From contig JAKUCV010005653.1 in assembly GCA_028386065.3 (NCBI GenBank), forward strand, positions 50,672 to 114,671: a stretch of 64,000 nucleotides of DNA. Reading direction: 5' to 3'. Origin of the DNA: Turnera subulata (taxonomy: Eukaryota > Streptophyta > Magnoliopsida > Malpighiales > Passifloraceae). A program made the translations under genes and the position numbers. The notes beneath the pieces are model-generated. The model searched no databases, was not told where the DNA came from, and saw only the letters and a list, made by a program, of their open reading frames with translations. The stretch's first letter is position 1; each line of letters starts with the position of its first letter. Positions 12,901 to 23,842 of the stretch are shown here, piece after piece.

Positions 12901-13013
12901 GACGCCCGATTTACCTTGAATTAATTACCCAAGATTAATTCATTCGGTAAACCACTGTAAAAAGACTTTCACAGTCCCGGTAAAAATACCAAATTTTTAC
13001 CCGGGCTGTTACA
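9994..13013 (-). repeat. 3' LTR of the non-autonomous element (3.02 kb)
   Basis: It matches the right LTR block by block. Parts from left to right: U5-like end (9994-10560), an array of short hairpins (10563-10912), an AT-rich stretch (about 11170-11860), a GC-rich leader with proline/arginine-rich spurious frames (11880-12420), a pyrimidine-rich tract (12418-12670) and a TATA-like TTTATAAATC on the minus strand near 12675. A strong splice-donor-like AGGTGAGT lies on the minus strand at about 12048-12041. The open frames of 60-140 aa here are by-products of base bias. Confidence 0.75.
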
Positions 13014-13198
13014 GTCTACCCACCTTAAAAAGAATTTTGTCCCCGAAATTCTGTCTTATCCGTGGGTCCTACCACGATAAGCTTCTGGCACACTCTGCCA
13101 GGTGTCCAAACTCAACGCGATATGTCGCTTATACCCTTAAGCGAGATCTCGTCCTCTATAAGAACCGAACCTCATGACTGTAAAACTCACACACAGTC

Positions 13199-13576
13199 AT
13201 GGACTCTTCACTGAGGACAAGAACCACCTCTGACTCTGAGGATAACAGCTACATCGGTGGTACTGCTTTCCCGACAAGCTCTGATGAAGAACCTCCCAAG
13301 AAACGGTTCAAGGCAAACACCATCAGTCTGAAGGAAGTTGTGGTGGTCTCCCCAAGATGGCGAGAGAAGCGTGCCCACAAGAAAGCTGAAGATCGGAAGG
13401 GGAAAGCAACGGCTGAAAGCAGCACTCCACTGCAGACGCTATCGCAGCTGAACGTCTCACTGAGGAAAGTCAGCTCGGCGGTGATGCAGATAGAACTGGC
13501 GTGTACGGAGCTCTTTCCTCACGTCAAAAACATCCAAAAGCTTGTAAAAGACTTAGAGAAGCATGAAACTCAATAG
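13199..13576 (+). CDS. Antisense ORF of unknown function, 125 aa
   Basis: Open from ATG 13199 to TAG 13576, antisense to its host retroelement. The product is hydrophilic: Ser/Thr/Glu-rich start (TSDSEDNSY), a basic middle (EEPPKKRFKAN; REKRAHKKAEDRKGK) that could act as a nuclear localisation signal, and a C-terminal half with heptad-like leucine/valine spacing (LSQLNVSLRKVSSAVMQIEL, then VKNIQKLVKDLEKHE) compatible with a short coiled coil. I do not recognise the family. Codon use looks more gene-like than the surrounding AT-rich spacers. Additional antisense ORFs are known from Tat-lineage Gypsy elements, so it may be one of these or a captured host fragment. Confidence 0.4.
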   Translation: MDSSLRTRTTSDSEDNSYIGGTAFPTSSDEEPPKKRFKANTISLKEVVVVSPRWREKRAHKKAEDRKGKATAESSTPLQTLSQLNVSLRKVSSAVMQIELACTELFPHVKNIQKLVKDLEKHETQ

Positions 13577-14529
13577 AGTGCTTCTTGTCCGTTGTAAAAC
13601 TGTTATGAATAAATAAAATAAGTTTTTTTTAAAATCAAAACTCTTGTTAAATTATGAAAACTCATGCTAACAGAAAGTTAAAAACATCTCAAAGCAAAAC
13701 AAAAATCAACAATAAGAATATAAAATCAAACATAAAGAAATTAAAAACAAAACTCGTTTAACAAAGCCAAAATATAAAGAAGTTAAAACAAAACACGTTT
13801 TCGTGTTCGGCGCTCTAGGTCGGTCGTAAACATCCTCGATCCCGAGAAACGTAACACGCACAACTAACGGTGACGTCTGTTTCCCTCGTTGAAAAGACGT
13901 TCGTTAACTCGTAAGGCGATGATCACGAGAGCGTCTTGTGTCCTCGAAAGAAATGTTATCCACTTGTTCACAAATTCCACATGAGCCAAAAACGTCTGTC
14001 AAGTCTCGTATCCTTCTATGATGTCTGAACAGGTGTAAGCTTGTCGTACATGCACTCTACTCGAGGTATGGTCCCATCAATCTAGCCTCAACGGTCACGG
14101 ATGCATGTGATAAAAGATGCAGGAAAATATAGAAAAACCATAAAAAGAAACGCCAAGGTAGCCAGGGCGATAGAAAATTGTAAGATGGAAAGGGCTGAAA
14201 AACACTGGCATTTGTAGCCCGAAAAACATATAAAGTGATGAAGTAATAAATGAGGCAACGACAAAATTTTCAAAAAAACAACACCTCGAAGAATGAAAAC
14301 GGTTGGAGTTTTGTGGGAAGAAATCTGCTTTTCCTATCACTGAAAAATCCTTTAGACCTTCCCGGGGATAGGTGGGGTCTAAACTTTGAAAAACAAAACG
14401 GTAAACATTTTTCTATAAAAGGCAAAACAACGGAAAGCAAAAACCACAAAGCATCCAAGAGAAAACAAAACCCTCAGGCAAAGAAAACACCACGTTCAAA
14501 AAAAACAAAACACCTCGCGTCGAAACAAC

Positions 14530-14841
14530 ATGCCTGCTCCATCGTCCGTCTTCTTCGTCGAAGGTGCCAACCTAGGCAGAAGAAACCGGCTGGCCTACAA
14601 CATGATCAACGAGCGTCCGGAGGAACTATCGAACGAGCTCGGCAGAATGCCCCGTCTGGTCTTCGTCGACGAACTCTACTCCTCCAGATTCTTCGTCACT
14701 CCCATGAAAGAGACGTTCTTCCTAGAGGACCAAGGCACCCAGAGGACCTCCTTCTACGGCTCAGCCAACTCCGTCATGTTTTTCATCTTTGAAAGACTTC
14801 AGGAGTTCAACCTAGAGCCCACTTGCCATTTCCTGGAGTAA
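14530..14841 (+). CDS. Antisense ORF of unknown function, 103 aa
   Basis: ATG 14530 to TAA 14841, high-GC third positions in an otherwise AT-rich region (MPAPSSVFFVEGANLGRRNR at the start, FFIFERLQEFNLEPTCHFLE at the end). No known domain recognised. It lies 21 bases upstream of a frame that begins a LINE endonuclease, so it may be part of the same captured fragment. It is antisense to the surrounding LTR element. Whether it is expressed is unknown. Confidence 0.35.
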   Translation: MPAPSSVFFVEGANLGRRNRLAYNMINERPEELSNELGRMPRLVFVDELYSSRFFVTPMKETFFLEDQGTQRTSFYGSANSVMFFIFERLQEFNLEPTCHFLE

Positions 14842-14862
14842 GGTACCTACTATCAACTCTCG

Positions 14863-15369
14863 ATGACTGCCCAAAGCATGCCCAGAGTAACTCGTCTACC
14901 TCCAACTTGGCCAAAGGCCCGACTACTGGTGTGGAACTGCAGAGGAGTCGCTAGGCGTTCCCAGGAGTTCTCACGTACCCTGAGGGACCTGAAGAACCAG
15001 TACAAGCCAAACATGGTTCTTCTCACGGAGACCCAATGGCAGCCTGAAGACGATCACGGTCTCATCCCACTTCGGTTCCCTCCAGCAAACCGGTTCGAGC
15101 TCCTGGCCAGAACAACGCGGGTGGCATGTGGTTCTCGTGGAACGACAGCATCAGGGTCAACATCAACAATGACCCCAATAGCTTCAGGGTCAACGTCGTA
15201 CCGAGAAGATGAATGTATTTTTTTAAATATCAATGTAATATTTATGTTTGTAATGATAATATTAGTATTATTAATAACATTAGTATTATTAATAATATTT
15301 ATGTTTCTGCATATTTATGGCATCATTTACCTCTTATGTGTATGTTCTGCGACAGCTGGCGTCCCTTGA
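14863..15369 (+). pseudogene. Captured LINE ORF2 start (endonuclease N-terminus), truncated
   Basis: After about 20 residues the frame reads LLVWNCRGVARRSQEFSRTL, then KPNMVLLTETQW. These are the first two conserved blocks of the plant L1 apurinic endonuclease: Asn in WNCRG and Glu in LTET are the catalytic positions. Homology stops at about 15190, and the rest of the frame runs into AT-rich, ATT-repeat sequence, giving a hydrophobic artefact tail. It is a fragment inside the LTR element, not a working LINE. Confidence 0.65.
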
Positions 15370-15478
15370 CTTGATTCATAATGCACTAACTAAATGATAT
15401 AAAGTAATAAATAAATGGAGCGAACTATGAAAACAAGACAACAAACACACAAGGACTACCCAACAAGACCTAACGCCC

Positions 15479-15490
15479 GCTCCGCTACCA
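15479..15490 (-). promoter_or_regulatory. Primer-binding site TGGTAGCGGAGC
   Basis: On the minus strand TGGTAGCGGAGC follows the LTR end (GGGGCGTTTCA plus four T). The same 12 bases lie beside the LTR ends of the related element at 51079-51090 and 55676-55687, supporting a shared tRNA primer. Confidence 0.6.
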
Positions 15491-16597
15491 AAAATGAAAC
15501 GCCCCGACCCGTATTTACCGTACATAGTAAACACATGCCGGAACTGTAACGACTCAACCAAATAAGCCCAGCATATAGTGTAAACAATAGAAAACTGGCT
15601 CACCAGCCCAAAGCATAAACATCACAACCGGGCCAAGGCCCAACAATAACAAAAATCAGCACAGCGGAAGACTTAATAACTCACAAAGACACTGTATGCG
15701 ACACTGATGCAAACTATGGATCCGAGTCCTGTCCAAGGGATAATGCCGCAGCCTGTCTGGAATGCTTCATACCTGAACCATAAATAACTCAACCAACGGG
15801 ATGAAAGCCCGCAGGTGAGGGGTGAGTCCGAAGAGCTCACAACCATGGATAGACGATAAATATGCAACACTATAACTACTCAAGGTAAAAAACAAGCATA
15901 ACAACCAAACCAAAGGACAAGACCTAAAACCGGTCCAAGACCAAAAGACTCAAATAAAAATCCAATTTCCAATTTTATCTTTCCGGGCCCTGTCACGGAT
16001 AAGCTAGGGGTCAGACCTAGTTCTCAACATATTTCGGGTGCCAGACCAAACCAAGAGAGCCCAGGGATCGACATCCCAAAAATAAGAACCCAGGGATAGA
16101 CATCCCAAATATAATCACGGGATAGACATCCCAAGTATAGACATGCTTATCACAAATAACCCAGGTCATAGCCACCACAAAACAGTCTTAAACCATCGAG
16201 TCGTACCTTTACTTACCACGTGACAATTATATTATCATCATTCAGAACAAAAACATAGGGATCAACATCCCTAACCAAAATTTCGGGATAGACATCCCAT
16301 CCAAAACCGAGGATCGACATCCTGATCACAATTTATTATTTATTCCATTATACTCTATACCAAAAAGACACAGTGATAAATATCCAAAACTCAACACGGG
16401 GATAAACGTCCCAAAAACCAATCAAAGCACTGGGATAAACATCCCAAAACAATTCATAGCAAATGCAACACTCAACAGTGCAATAATCATCAAACACAAC
16501 AACCGAGTAATATAGGCACATATTGAAGGAAATCCATCCTCACCTTGGCCGATTACTCAACTCCGGAGACAATGACCGGTCCCAAGCCGGCTCCTCG

Positions 16598-18787
16598 TGT
16601 AACAGCCCGGGTAAAAATTTAGATTTTTACCGGGTCTGTAAAAGTTTTTTCACCGTGATTTACTGTTGAATTATTCTTGGGTAATTAATTCAAGGTAAAT
16701 CGAGCGTCATTTTTTGGAACCGAGAGTTTTCCCGCGCTCGGGATTTTTCTGTGGATTTTTCGGGCCTAAGTTGGTATTTTTCGGGTCCCGGAATCCTCAG
16801 AAAAATTACACCGGAAAATAACTAAGGGGGTATCAGTTATTTTCTGGTCCGGACTGGACTCGCTCCAGACAATTGCATTATTGAAACTTCACATGTTGTA
16901 TAGTAAAAAAAAAAGTTTAAAAGCAGGAATCAGGCAGAAGAAGGGGGGAAGAAGAGAAGAGAAAAAGAGAGAAAAGAAAGAAAGAAGGAAAAAAAAAAGA
17001 GAAAAGAAAAAAAGAAGAGAGGAAAGGAAAAAAAAAAAGAAGAGAAAAAAAGAAAAAAAAGCAGGAAACTAAAAAAAAGAGAAGAGAGAAAATCGGTAAA
17101 AAAAAAGAGGAGGAGGAGTTGCCGTCCCGAGCCACCACCGTCACCCCCTCTCTCGCCGTCGCCGCCCGTGGTGGAAAGGACCAGGCCAAACCTGCTCGCT
17201 ACCGCCGTCCAGTCGCCGCCCAATCGCCGTTTCGCCCCTACCTCACGCGACGCCGACAGATTGTCACCAGCAGCGCCGCCGTCTTGCTCGTGACTCCACC
17301 AACTTGACGCGCCACCCTCGTCTTTCCTCTTCGCTCGATGCTGCAAGACGCCACCACCGCACACGACGCCGCCGCGTCTCGCCCCGACAGCAGTGCCGCC
17401 CTCGCCCCTGATCATGTCGTCGCCTTGTTCTGTTCGTTGCGCCGTCGTCTGCTGTACCAAGGTGAGCAGACCCGTTTGGAGTAGGACTCGACCCGCATAG
17501 GTCGTGTGTTGGGTCGGGTTGGCCCGTCTCGTGGGCGGGTCGCGCTTGGGCTGGGAGTGGGCTGTGATGACTTGGGCCTGCTGCTTGGGCCTGCCTGGGC
17601 TGGAGCATGGCCTTGGTTGGACCCATGCGGTGGGTTGTATATGGCCCAATCCGGTATTATATAAAAAAATAATAATAATAATAAAATTAAATAAAATCAA
17701 GTATATTTTCTGAAAAAAAATCAAATATGGTAATTATTTTTGGGAAAATTTATTAGTATGGATTTTGATGTTTTAAAAAAAATATATATAAATGTATATA
17801 TATACTTGATTCTTTGAAATTAAAGATAATTATATTTTGTTTTGAAAAATTATTATTGTGATTGGTTTTTTGGATGTTTATCCTTGAGTCTTTTTGGCAT
17901 TAAATATAATGGAATAAATAATAAATTGTGATAAGGATGTCGATCCTTGATTTTGGTTAGGGATGTCTATCCCGGTATTTTGGTTAGGGATGTTGATCCT
18001 TGTGATTTGATTTTGATGATGATAATATAATTGTCACGTGGTAAGTAGTGGTACGACTCGATGGTTTAAGACAGTTTTGTAGTGGTCATGACCTAGGTTA
18101 CTTGTGATAAGCATGTCTATGCTTGGGATGTCTATCCCGTGATTATATTTTTGGGATGTCTATCCCTGGGTTCGTATTTTTGGGATGTCGATCCCTGGGT
18201 TCTTTTGGATTTGGTCTGGCACCCGGAATATGTTGAGAACCAGGTCTGACCCCTAGCTTATCGGTGACGGGGCCCGGAAAGATAAAATTGGAAATTGATT
18301 TTTATTTGAGTCTTTTTGGTCTTGGACCGGTTTTGGGTCGAGTCATTTGGTTTGGTATATTTTGGCGGTTTTTGCCTGTTTTCGACCTTGAGTAATTTTA
18401 GTGTTGCATATTGATCGTCTATCCATGGTTGTGAGCACTTCGGACTCACCCCTCACCTGCGGGCTTTCATCCTGTAGGATGAGTTATTTGTGGTACAGGT
18501 TTGGTGCATTCCAGACAGGCTGCGGCGTTATCCCTTGGACAGGACTTGGATCCATAGTTTGCATCTATGTCGCATACAGTGTTTTTGTGAGTTATTAAGT
18601 CTTCCGCTGTGCTGTTTATTGATATTATTGGGCCATTGGGCCGGTTGAGTTATTATTGATGTTTTTATTTTGGGCTGTTGAGCCCAAGTTTCTGTTGTAT
18701 ACACTGTATGCTGGGGTTATTTGGTTGGGTCGTTACAGTTCCGGCACGTGTTTATTGTGTACGGTAAATACGGGTCGGGGCGCTTCA
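16598..18787 (+). mobile_element. Solo LTR nested in the 5' LTR (2.19 kb)
   Basis: TGTAACAGCCCGGGT at the left, GGGGCGCTTCA at the right, flanked by CCTCG at 16593-16597 and 18788-18792. It belongs to a family related to its host but lies in the opposite direction. Contents: GA-rich tract (16920-17110), GC-rich leader (17115-17470) ending in a donor-like CAAGGTGAGC, AT-rich zone, and a hairpin array (17933-18194). No internal region remains, as expected after LTR-LTR recombination. Confidence 0.85.
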
Positions 18788-19825
18788 CCTCGGAAAACTG
18801 TCCGATATCAAACATATACAACAAGACAACATGCTCACATAAATACACATAATCGGTATACTATGATGCCAATACTGCGAAATAAACCCATCCCGGTTCA
18901 TATACTTTATTATCATCTTTTACCGAAAATATTATACCGTACGTATATCCGAATATAATTTCGGTACCATACTTTAATTAAAACTCTCCTTTAAATATTT
19001 TTTTAGAGTAATTATACTTTGTCTTCCAAAATAATAACAATATAATTTTCCTAGAAATTATATCATATATATGTGTTTTTTCCCGAAATTATTTCCATAA
19101 AATATATTTATTGCCAAAATATAATTACCAAATATTATTACATTAGAAAACCACTTTTCCAATAAATATGATTATACAAACTTATTTTTCAGAAAATAAA
19201 TACGAATTATAAATATACATATTTATATTTTTCAAAGGTAAAATACTTTTCCAAACAATTATATATCAAAGTAATTATATATTTTCAAAACTATTATTTT
19301 TGTATACCATAAATACATATTTTCCAAAAGGTACCAGTTACCATAATTTTCCAGGAAAAATAACATTCATATAAATTTTCCAGATAATTTTTCCATGGTA
19401 TATATATATTTTTTCCAAATAATAATAGTTTTTTTCCGAAACATAACTTAGTTATTTATCAAAGTATATATATTTATATTTTCCTCAAAATACCATAATT
19501 AAACTGACCATAATTTTCTCAAAGTGAATATATATATTTTTTTCAAAATTAAATACCAGAAAATAAATAAATAAATATATATTTTTTGTTTTTTTTAATA
19601 AAACCGGACTGGGCCATGAAAAATGCCGACCCAGACCAAGGCAGCAGGCCTGAAGCACAGGCCCACGCCCAGATCCGGCCCAACACCCATCTGGCCCAAC
19701 CCATACATCAGCCCACTATTGAAAACCCAGGTTTGCGACCCGCCCGAAGGAAACGGGTCGAACGGGGTTGCGGGTCTGCTCACCTTGCGGGTTGCAGCGG
19801 CTGGCGTCGACGGCGAGAGCGCGAG

Positions 19826-20783
19826 TGTAACGACCCGGGTAAATTTTCTGTTAATTTTACCGTTCTATTTTGACTTTTACTGTGGTTAATAAAATTTTAT
19901 CGCGGTTAATCAAGAATTTTATCAATCTGAGTTAATTTTTATTATTTTCACTATTATCTTTATACTCTCAAAATTATTATTATTGTTGTTACCATTATTA
20001 ATAATAATATTATTTTCTAATCAATATTAATGGCAATATTATCAATACTTTGCTATGATATTTTTGTGTAATGATTTACCAAATATAATTTTAAAAAAAA
20101 TTCATCTTTTATTTCCATGATATTCTATATATTAATATTTAGAGATTTATTTTGAATTTTATAAAAGAATAATTATTAAAATGTTAAATACAAGGTTTAA
20201 CGTAGTTTCGACCGATACGCGTTTTGGAGTGTCTTTCGCAAACCGAGCCTCGGTTTTCAATTCCGAGACTTGGACGACGCTCAGGGGTATTAATCGGATA
20301 TTCCGAGCCCAAGTTGTAATTTTGGACTTGGGACGGAAATTCGAAAAGACGGGAGTATCCCTGTGTTTACGAGATCCCGACACGGAAACCCAGACCGGCC
20401 AATCGTGGCTTGCCACGTGGCCACCTTTCTCTTCTTTTCTTTCCTTTTCTTTCCTCCTTTCTTTTCTTTCTTTTCTTTCTTTTCTCTTGCCCCATCGGCA
20501 GGCTACATTGTTCCTTGTGCAGGTATGCATCATGGCAGGCTGCGGCATCTCCTCCGACGGATCTGGAACCATAGTTTTGCGTCGAGTCGGTTCATGGTTT
20601 TGCTGTGATAATTAAAAATTACTTCCGCTGTGCTATTATTGTTATTGTACCCGAGGCCGAGTGTTAGATATTATCGTTGGGCCATTGTGCCAGATTTCCT
20701 GTTGTATATGCTGTTTGTGCCATGTGTCGGCACTGTAGTTGGTAATCACTGTATGTCGGGTAAATCTAGGTCGGGGTGTTTCA
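19826..20783 (+). mobile_element. Solo LTR nested in the 5' LTR (0.96 kb)
   Basis: Begins TGTAACGACCCGGGTAAAT and ends GGTCGGGGTGTTTCA, flanked by GCGAG at 19821-19825 and 20784-20788. Removing it restores the host LTR exactly as in the left LTR copy. It is a shorter family with a CT-rich stretch (20430-20490) and no hairpin array that I can see. Confidence 0.85.
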
Positions 20784-21708
20784 GCGAGGAAGGGAAGCGA
20801 GCACGCCAACAGCAACGGCGGACGAGGGCGACGCGAGGGCGGCGGTAAACTGGTCACTGCGGTGCTGGAGCAGTTGCAGGCGCGGGAGGAAGACGGATCC
20901 ACGGGTCGGCGTCGGGTCAGCAGCGCGTCACGGCCCGTCAGGCGGCGGAACCGAGCGGGGGAGGCAGGGTTGACGTCGCGACGGTGAGGCGAGCTCGATG
21001 GTGGCGGCGGTGACGTGCACGGCGGCCTGGAACCAGTCGCCTTGTACAGTAACCGGGAGAGGGAAGGTGACGGTACTGTTCACGGGGGGGTTTTTTTTTC
21101 CTTTTTTCCCCATTTTCTTTTCTTTTCTTTTTCCGATTTCAATTTTTTTTCTCTTTTCTCTTTTTTTCTTATTTTTTTCTTCCCTTCTCTCGGTTTTTTT
21201 TTTTCCTTCTGTGTTTTTTTTATATTTCTTTTCTTTTTTTTCCTTTTTCTTTCTTCTTTTTTTTTCTCTCTTTTTTTTTTCTTTCTCTTTTTTCCTTGTC
21301 CTCTCTTTTTTTTCCTCTCCTTTCTTCCTCTTTTCTTCTCTTCCTCCCCTTCTCCTCTCCTGCTTCCGATTTATAAAGGTGAAAAGAAACTGTACAACCT
21401 GTGACGATCAATAATGCAGCTTGTCTGCATTATGGAGCGAGTCCGGTCCGGACCAGAAAATAACTGATACCCCCTTAGTTATTTTCCGGTGTGATTTTTC
21501 CAAGGATTCCGGGACCCGAAAAAAAATACCGACTTAGGCCCAAAAAATCCAAGGAAAAATCTCGAGCGCGGGAAAAGCCTCTGTTACGAAAGACGACGCC
21601 CGATTTATCTTGAATTAATTACCCAAGATTAATTCATTCGGTAAATCACTGTAAAAAAACTTTCACAATCCCGGTAAAAATACCAAATTTTTACCCGGGC
21701 TGTTACAC

Positions 21709-23068
21709 TTCGAAGAAAATAAAGCACTTTCGATGATCATTTTTGTCCTTTCAGTAGTAAAATTTGAGTTTTTCCATTGTCTTCAATTATTTTTATACTA
21801 CTAGAGACTGTATTTGCTTTTTCAAACTTCATAGAATAGAAATATTTTTGTTTATTAAATATGGAATGAGTAGTTGCTTTATCTGCTAGACAGATTTCTG
21901 AGTCATTTTTTTGAACCATACTATTGAAATGTCCAAATGAAAAAAATGTATAAGAAGATAATACTAATATGAAATTTATTCTAATATATTTAAGTATGTA
22001 CATTAAAATAAAGCAAGAGCATTAATAAAAACAAAGAAATTAACAACATATTACAAGCAAGAACAATAATAAAAAAATAAAGAAATTGACAATAAATTTA
22101 TTATTCTTTCTTCTTATTACTTGCTTATTCTGCATAAGCAAGATAATCATCTTGGTGAAAATTGGTTTCAATCACCTTAGCTTTGCCCTTCACAGATGCC
22201 TGATAAAGCTCCACTAGGTGCTTTGCTATACGACATGTTCGTGACCACTGACCTGTCATGCCACAACGATAGTAGGCTGAGTCATGATTTATCTTATAAT
22301 TATTTTTTCTTTCATTCAAGTGATTCACATATTTTCCCTTTGCCTTGCCATTGTTGTAATCGTTACAGTCATGATAATTAGAACGGTTTCTTCCGTGTCC
22401 ACGCCCACGTTCGCGGCCGTGACCTTGTCCACGGCCACGACCAAAATTATCATGTAACATCGCATTCGCTTCAGGGAATTGAGCAAAAGCAATAGGGCGA
22501 GACTTATGATTTTTCATTAGGAGTTCATTATTTTGCTCAGCCACAACAATGCAGAAACTAATTTTGAATATTTCTTAAAGCCTTTTCTTTTCATGATATT
22601 GCTATTACAAGATCATATTGGATTCATAAAAGGTGGAGAATGTCTTTTCTAATATTTCTGCATTAGCGACTTTTTTCCCCACATAATTTCAACGGAGAAG
22701 TAATCTGAAATATTGCTTAATTATAATCAAGTAATCTGAAACATGAATAGATTTAAAATCTTGTAATCTCAAATGCATCCAATTATAGCGGGCTCTTGGA
22801 AAAATGACCATTTTCAAATAGTCAAACCGTTCTTTCAGATTTTTCGGCAGGATCTTTAATAGTAAGATATTCAGTCTTCAGTTTGTCATGATGATGGGGA
22901 AGAAAAATTATAGCTTTTGCCTTATTTGAACTGATGCAATGTTTCTTTCTTTTATAGTATTTCCTAGACCATAAGCTTCTAAATGTATTTCAGCATCTGG
23001 TACCCATAACATATAATTTCTTCCAGAAATGTCAAGGTTCTCGAATTCAAATTTTTAATATTGGCCAT
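21709..23068 (-). pseudogene. Ty1/Copia gag and protease start, right half of the split element
   Basis: Reading leftwards from Met at 23068: MANIKNL..., LDISGRNYMLWVPDAEIHLE (gag N-terminus, with stops), then an open stretch 22544-22125. That stretch has AEQNNELLMKNHKSRPIAFA, a Gly/Arg-rich GRGRGQGHGRERGRG block and the CCHC zinc knuckle YRCGMTGQWSRTCRIAKHLV. After it comes the protease region (ICLADKATTHSIF, where a canonical Asp-Ser-Gly/Ala triad is altered to ADKATT) and ...LFSSK at 21709, continuing at 9993. The family gag is close to one widespread in dicot genomes. Several stops make it inactive. Confidence 0.8.
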
Positions 23069-23369
23069 GATAGCAATATTGAAATAATAACAAAAAAATA
23101 AAAACAATTTTTAAGAGTACAAAGATAATAATAGAAAAATAAATAAAGAAATGAAAAGAATGAAAACAACAAGAAGAAAAATTTTATAATCACAAAAAAT
23201 ATAAAACAAGTGAGTAGTAGGATAATAATAGAAAATAGTTAATAGATATAAAAATGATGAACATAACAAGAAGAAATATTTTTAAAATAATTACCTTAGT
23301 AGGTTAGAGATAACGTGCTATAAAATTGGAGATGAAATACATTCTTACAACTTTGATATAATATCAAAA

Positions 23370-23702
23370 ATAAGCTTGAGAAAAAAAGGTGTGTAGGAAT
23401 GAGAAGGGAGGTATGTAAGAGTGAGAAGAGAGGTGGGTGAGAAGCTAAGATAGAAATTTAAAAGAATGAAGGGATACATATAGTTGAGGACGAGATGATA
23501 AAAATAAATAAACTTTGATTATTTTGAAAAAATAAAATTAGATAGATGTTAGGTAAAAAAAGATGATATTTAAATTAAAAGAAGTAGAATAATAGAAGAA
23601 AAGTAGGCAAGTGGAAATTAGGTTTAAGGATAAAATATTTAGGGAAAATAAATGGAGTGTATGGTAATTGGTAAGAATCAATTTTAAGGAAGGAATAATG
23701 AC
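23370..23702 (-). repeat. Probable 5' LTR of the split Copia element
   Basis: The Copia gag start at 23068 requires a 5' LTR to its right. A degenerate primer site (TGATATTATATCAAAG, minus strand) ends near 23369. A possible LTR start TGTCATTATTCC on the minus strand lies at about 23702. Borders are uncertain and no target duplication was confirmed. It lies only about 140 bases upstream of the GTPase start codon, in divergent orientation. Confidence 0.35.
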
Positions 23703-23842
23703 ATTCACCCTCGTAAAATAGTTTTCTGGGAAAGCAGATAGCTGAAAGACATAACCACTGTGGTGTGTGTGCGTTTTGTGTGTTCCCTGCGGTTGGTTAG
23801 TTGTGGGGTTGGAAAAGGGTGTGGTCGGCGTCGGGTCGGGCA

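Larger units (their letters stand above)
13014..15494. mobile_element. Internal region of the non-autonomous element
   Basis: Next to the left LTR, the minus strand reads aatttcggggacaaaattct then a purine-rich tract and TGTAACAGCCC, the usual polypurine end of a Gypsy internal region. At the other end is the primer-binding site. Instead of gag-pol it holds three open frames on the opposite (+) strand, described separately, and AT-rich spacers (13577-14250; ATT-rich 15200-15330). Confidence 0.65.
9994..21708 (-). mobile_element. Non-autonomous long-LTR Gypsy-type element inserted in the Copia element (with nested solo LTRs)
   Basis: Whole unit: left LTR 9994-13013, internal region 13014-15494, right LTR 15495-21708 interrupted by two solo LTRs. 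Ends are TGAAACGCCCC and GGGCTGTTACA on the + strand. Flanks are CTTTG (9989-9993) and CTTCG (21709-21713), a 5-bp target duplication with one later mutation; removing the unit rejoins a Copia frame. Orientation is minus: a purine tract precedes the LTR start TGTAACAGCCC at 13013, and TGGTAGCGGAGC (15490-15479) lies beside the LTR end. No gag or pol domain is seen in the 2.5-kb internal region, so mobility must have depended on enzymes from another copy. Confidence 0.8.
15495..21708 (-). repeat. 5' LTR of the non-autonomous element, split into three parts
   Basis: Real LTR sequence is 15495-16597, 18793-19825 and 20789-21708, together about 3.06 kb, matching the left LTR. It has the same order of parts: U5-like end, hairpin array (16064-16446), AT-rich zone, GC-rich leader, pyrimidine tract (21085-21360). 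The two interruptions are solo LTRs with perfect 5-bp target duplications. Confidence 0.8.
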
